A DNA stretch of 7,886 nt from Hyphomicrobiales bacterium (GTDB taxonomy: Bacteria; Pseudomonadota; Alphaproteobacteria; Rhizobiales; Xanthobacteraceae): contig JACQTM010000161.1 of NCBI GenBank assembly GCA_016210825.1, positions 1-7,886 of the forward strand. Reading direction: 5' to 3'. The notes under the pieces were generated by a model. The model saw only the letters and a list, made by a program, of their open reading frames with translations. It had not been told where the DNA came from and did no database searches. Position 1 is the stretch's first letter, and every line of letters starts with the position of its first letter. Shown piece after piece: positions 5,979 through 7,886 of the stretch. The position numbers were made by a program, and so were the translations under genes.

Positions 5979-7886
5979 ATGTGCGTAGCCGCATGGCGCG
6001 CCATGGGAAACGTCTCCACCTTTCTCGGGGTGGCGATGATTGGGATTATTTGGCTGGGCGCCACATTCCATTTGGCGGCCGAGCAACGAATTTCTCAGGA
6101 AGCAGCCATCCATAATTCCAGCAACCTGGCCCGCGCCTTCGAAGAGCACCTCGTGCGTTCGATCAAGGAAGTTGACAGAGTGCTGCTGTTCCTGCGCGAG
6201 AAATACGAGAATAACGCCGCCGACTTTAACTTCGCGAATTGGAAGGGCAACGACTATTTATTTAGCGATATAGCATCGCGGGTCGGCATAATAGGGGTGG
6301 ATGGCTTCCTCAGGTTAAGCAGTGCTGGCCCGCTGTCGGTACCGCTCGATTTGCGCGATCGGGAACATTTCTATATCCATATTCACGCGGTTTACGACGA
6401 GCTTTTCATCGGCAAGCCCGTGATCAGCCTGCGAACGGGGAAGTGGGTGATCCCGCTGACCCGCCGCATTCGCAATGAAGATGGATCGTTCAATGGCGCG
6501 ATAGCCGCAACCATCGACACGTCCTATTTCACCCGGTTCTACAACGCGATCAACATGGGTTCCGACGGAGCCATTGCATTGATCGGACTTGCAGACGGTG
6601 TCTTTCGCGCCTCTGAGAATCTAGCGAGCAACGTTCGCGGAAGGACCGTGACCGACTTCCTCGCATATTTGGCGCATCTAACAGCGCCGGACGGATGGTA
6701 TCTTTCCGACGCCGCGTGGAGTGATGGCGTCAAGCGACTCGTTTCCTACCGGAAGGTCGAGGGATACCCGCTTGTCGTCTTGGTCGGCATCTCCGATCAC
6801 CAAATCTTCGCGAGCACTAGATTCAAGCAGCAAATCTATGATGGCATTGTAATAGTAAGTACTGTGCTGATCTTACTGATCATCACGTTCAATATATGGA
6901 AAGAGATTAAACTAGCGCGCACCCGCTTCGCTCTTCATTCCCAAAATCTTCGCTTCGATACGGCCTTAAACAATATGTCTCAGGGCCTGTGCATGTTTGA
7001 TGCCGAGCAACGGCTCATCGTCTGCAACGACCGTTATCGGCAATTGTACGGTCTCACGCCCGAGCAAGTGAAGCCCGGGAGGACGCTACGCCAAATCCTT
7101 GAATGTCGTGTGGCGAACGGTCTCTTCGCCGGTGCAAGTCCGGATGAGTACATGCGCGAAGTCATGAAAAATCTCATGACGCAAGGTGGCGAGGCCGTTG
7201 CAATCCCGGCCGAATCCGTTGCCGATGGCCGCGCTCCAGTTACACCGCGTTCGAGCCATATCCGCGAGTTTAGCGATGGCCGTGTCATCGCTGTCGTGAA
7301 CCAACCGATGGCGGGCGGCGGGTGGGTGGCCACCCACGAGGACATCACGGAACGAAAGCGCGTCGAATCGCAAATAGCCTATATGGCTCACCACGACCCA
7401 CTGACCGATCTGCCCAATCGTGGGCGGTTTACCGAGCGGCTCGAGGATGCGCTCGGCTCGGTCAGGCGAGGCGCGCAGCTGGCAGTTCTGTTCCTCGACC
7501 TCGACCATTTCAAGCACGTCAATGATACGCTCGGACATTTGATCGGCGACGAACTGCTAAAAGTCGTTGCCGACCGGTTGCGAAGTTGCGTCAGAGAGAG
7601 CGATACGGTCGCGCGCCTGGGCGGCGACGAGTTCGCAATAATCCAGACCGCAATCGAGCGGCCAAGCGACGTCGTCAACCTAGCAAATCGAATTCAGACT
7701 GCAGTGAAGGCGCCTTACGATCTCGGTACTTTAAACGCCGTCATCGATGTGAGCATCGGAATTGCCCTGGCGCCCAGCGATGCGACCGAGTCGGCCGAGC
7801 TGATGAAGCGCGCGGACATGGCCCTATACAAAGCCAAGGCCGATGGCCGCGGCACCTACCGCTTCTTCGAACCGGAAATGGATGCC
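5979..7886 (+). CDS. Membrane-bound sensor diguanylate cyclase (CACHE-like, PAS, GGDEF), 3' end outside the window
   Basis: At least 636 residues, open to the right edge. In order: a membrane segment (about 15-34); an extracytoplasmic region (about 35-285) resembling a double-CACHE sensor, with LRDREHFYIH at about 126-134; a second membrane segment (about 288-306); a PAS domain (about 325-460) opening with NNMSQGLCMFD and ending in the linker THEDITERKRVE; then a GGDEF domain from about 473 (DPLTDLPNRGRF). GGDEF is intact at 548-552, the metal-binding D507 is present in LDLDHFK, and the inhibitory RxxD site (RESD, 539-542) lies five residues before it. It should therefore make cyclic di-GMP in response to a periplasmic signal, with product feedback. 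The final RFFEPEMDA resembles the linker that leads into an EAL domain in many relatives, so a phosphodiesterase domain probably follows outside the window. I give the first ordinary start codon; the Shine-Dalgarno argues for CTG at 5961, adding six residues. Codons such as ATA, TTA and CTA are more frequent than in the genes to the left. Confidence 0.93.
   Translation, partial: MCVAAWRAMGNVSTFLGVAMIGIIWLGATFHLAAEQRISQEAAIHNSSNLARAFEEHLVRSIKEVDRVLLFLREKYENNAADFNFANWKGNDYLFSDIASRVGIIGVDGFLRLSSAGPLSVPLDLRDREHFYIHIHAVYDELFIGKPVISLRTGKWVIPLTRRIRNEDGSFNGAIAATIDTSYFTRFYNAINMGSDGAIALIGLADGVFRASENLASNVRGRTVTDFLAYLAHLTAPDGWYLSDAAWSDGVKRLVSYRKVEGYPLVVLVGISDHQIFASTRFKQQIYDGIVIVSTVLILLIITFNIWKEIKLARTRFALHSQNLRFDTALNNMSQGLCMFDAEQRLIVCNDRYRQLYGLTPEQVKPGRTLRQILECRVANGLFAGASPDEYMREVMKNLMTQGGEAVAIPAESVADGRAPVTPRSSHIREFSDGRVIAVVNQPMAGGGWVATHEDITERKRVESQIAYMAHHDPLTDLPNRGRFTERLEDALGSVRRGAQLAVLFLDLDHFKHVNDTLGHLIGDELLKVVADRLRSCVRESDTVARLGGDEFAIIQTAIERPSDVVNLANRIQTAVKAPYDLGTLNAVIDVSIGIALAPSDATESAELMKRADMALYKAKADGRGTYRFFEPEMDA

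Overview
The window looks like a chromosomal segment of a GC-rich alphaproteobacterium, most likely of the Bradyrhizobium/Rhodopseudomonas kind (Hyphomicrobiales). This rests on the base composition, the compact gene layout, a receiver protein with a Y-x-GP type basic tail, and a CACHE-PAS-GGDEF architecture common in that order. The assignment is inference from style; no marker gene is present.

Layout, all on the + strand. (1) Positions 1-462 are the C-terminal end of glpD (glycerol-3-phosphate dehydrogenase), cut by the left edge. It is followed after 7 bases by glpK (glycerol kinase), so the two form the core of aerobic glycerol use: GlpK phosphorylates glycerol and GlpD oxidises the product to dihydroxyacetone phosphate. 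(2) A 112-base spacer with two dyads and a possible promoter leads to a stand-alone receiver-domain response regulator (2118-2642) with no kinase beside it. (3) Positions 2768-5682 hold a tightly packed ABC importer cassette of the putrescine type: ATPase (PotG-like), permease (PotH-like) and permease (PotI-like). The genes are joined by a 9-base gap and then a one-base stop/start overlap. No periplasmic binding protein gene lies in the window. (4) A spacer of nearly 300 bases, locally AT-rich, carries an 11-base direct repeat plus an inverted partial copy. (5) A large sensor diguanylate cyclase (CACHE-like sensor, membrane segments, PAS, GGDEF) runs off the right edge, and its end suggests that an EAL domain follows.

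Functionally this is an ordinary mixture of carbon catabolism, polyamine import and signalling. I see no phage, transposon, tRNA, rRNA or CRISPR, and no convincing new multi-gene system. The points most worth a second look are the start and leader of the diguanylate cyclase (strong Shine-Dalgarno in front of a CTG, a 10-codon upstream ORF, repeats overlapping the start), the missing binding protein of the importer, and the dyads in front of the orphan receiver gene.
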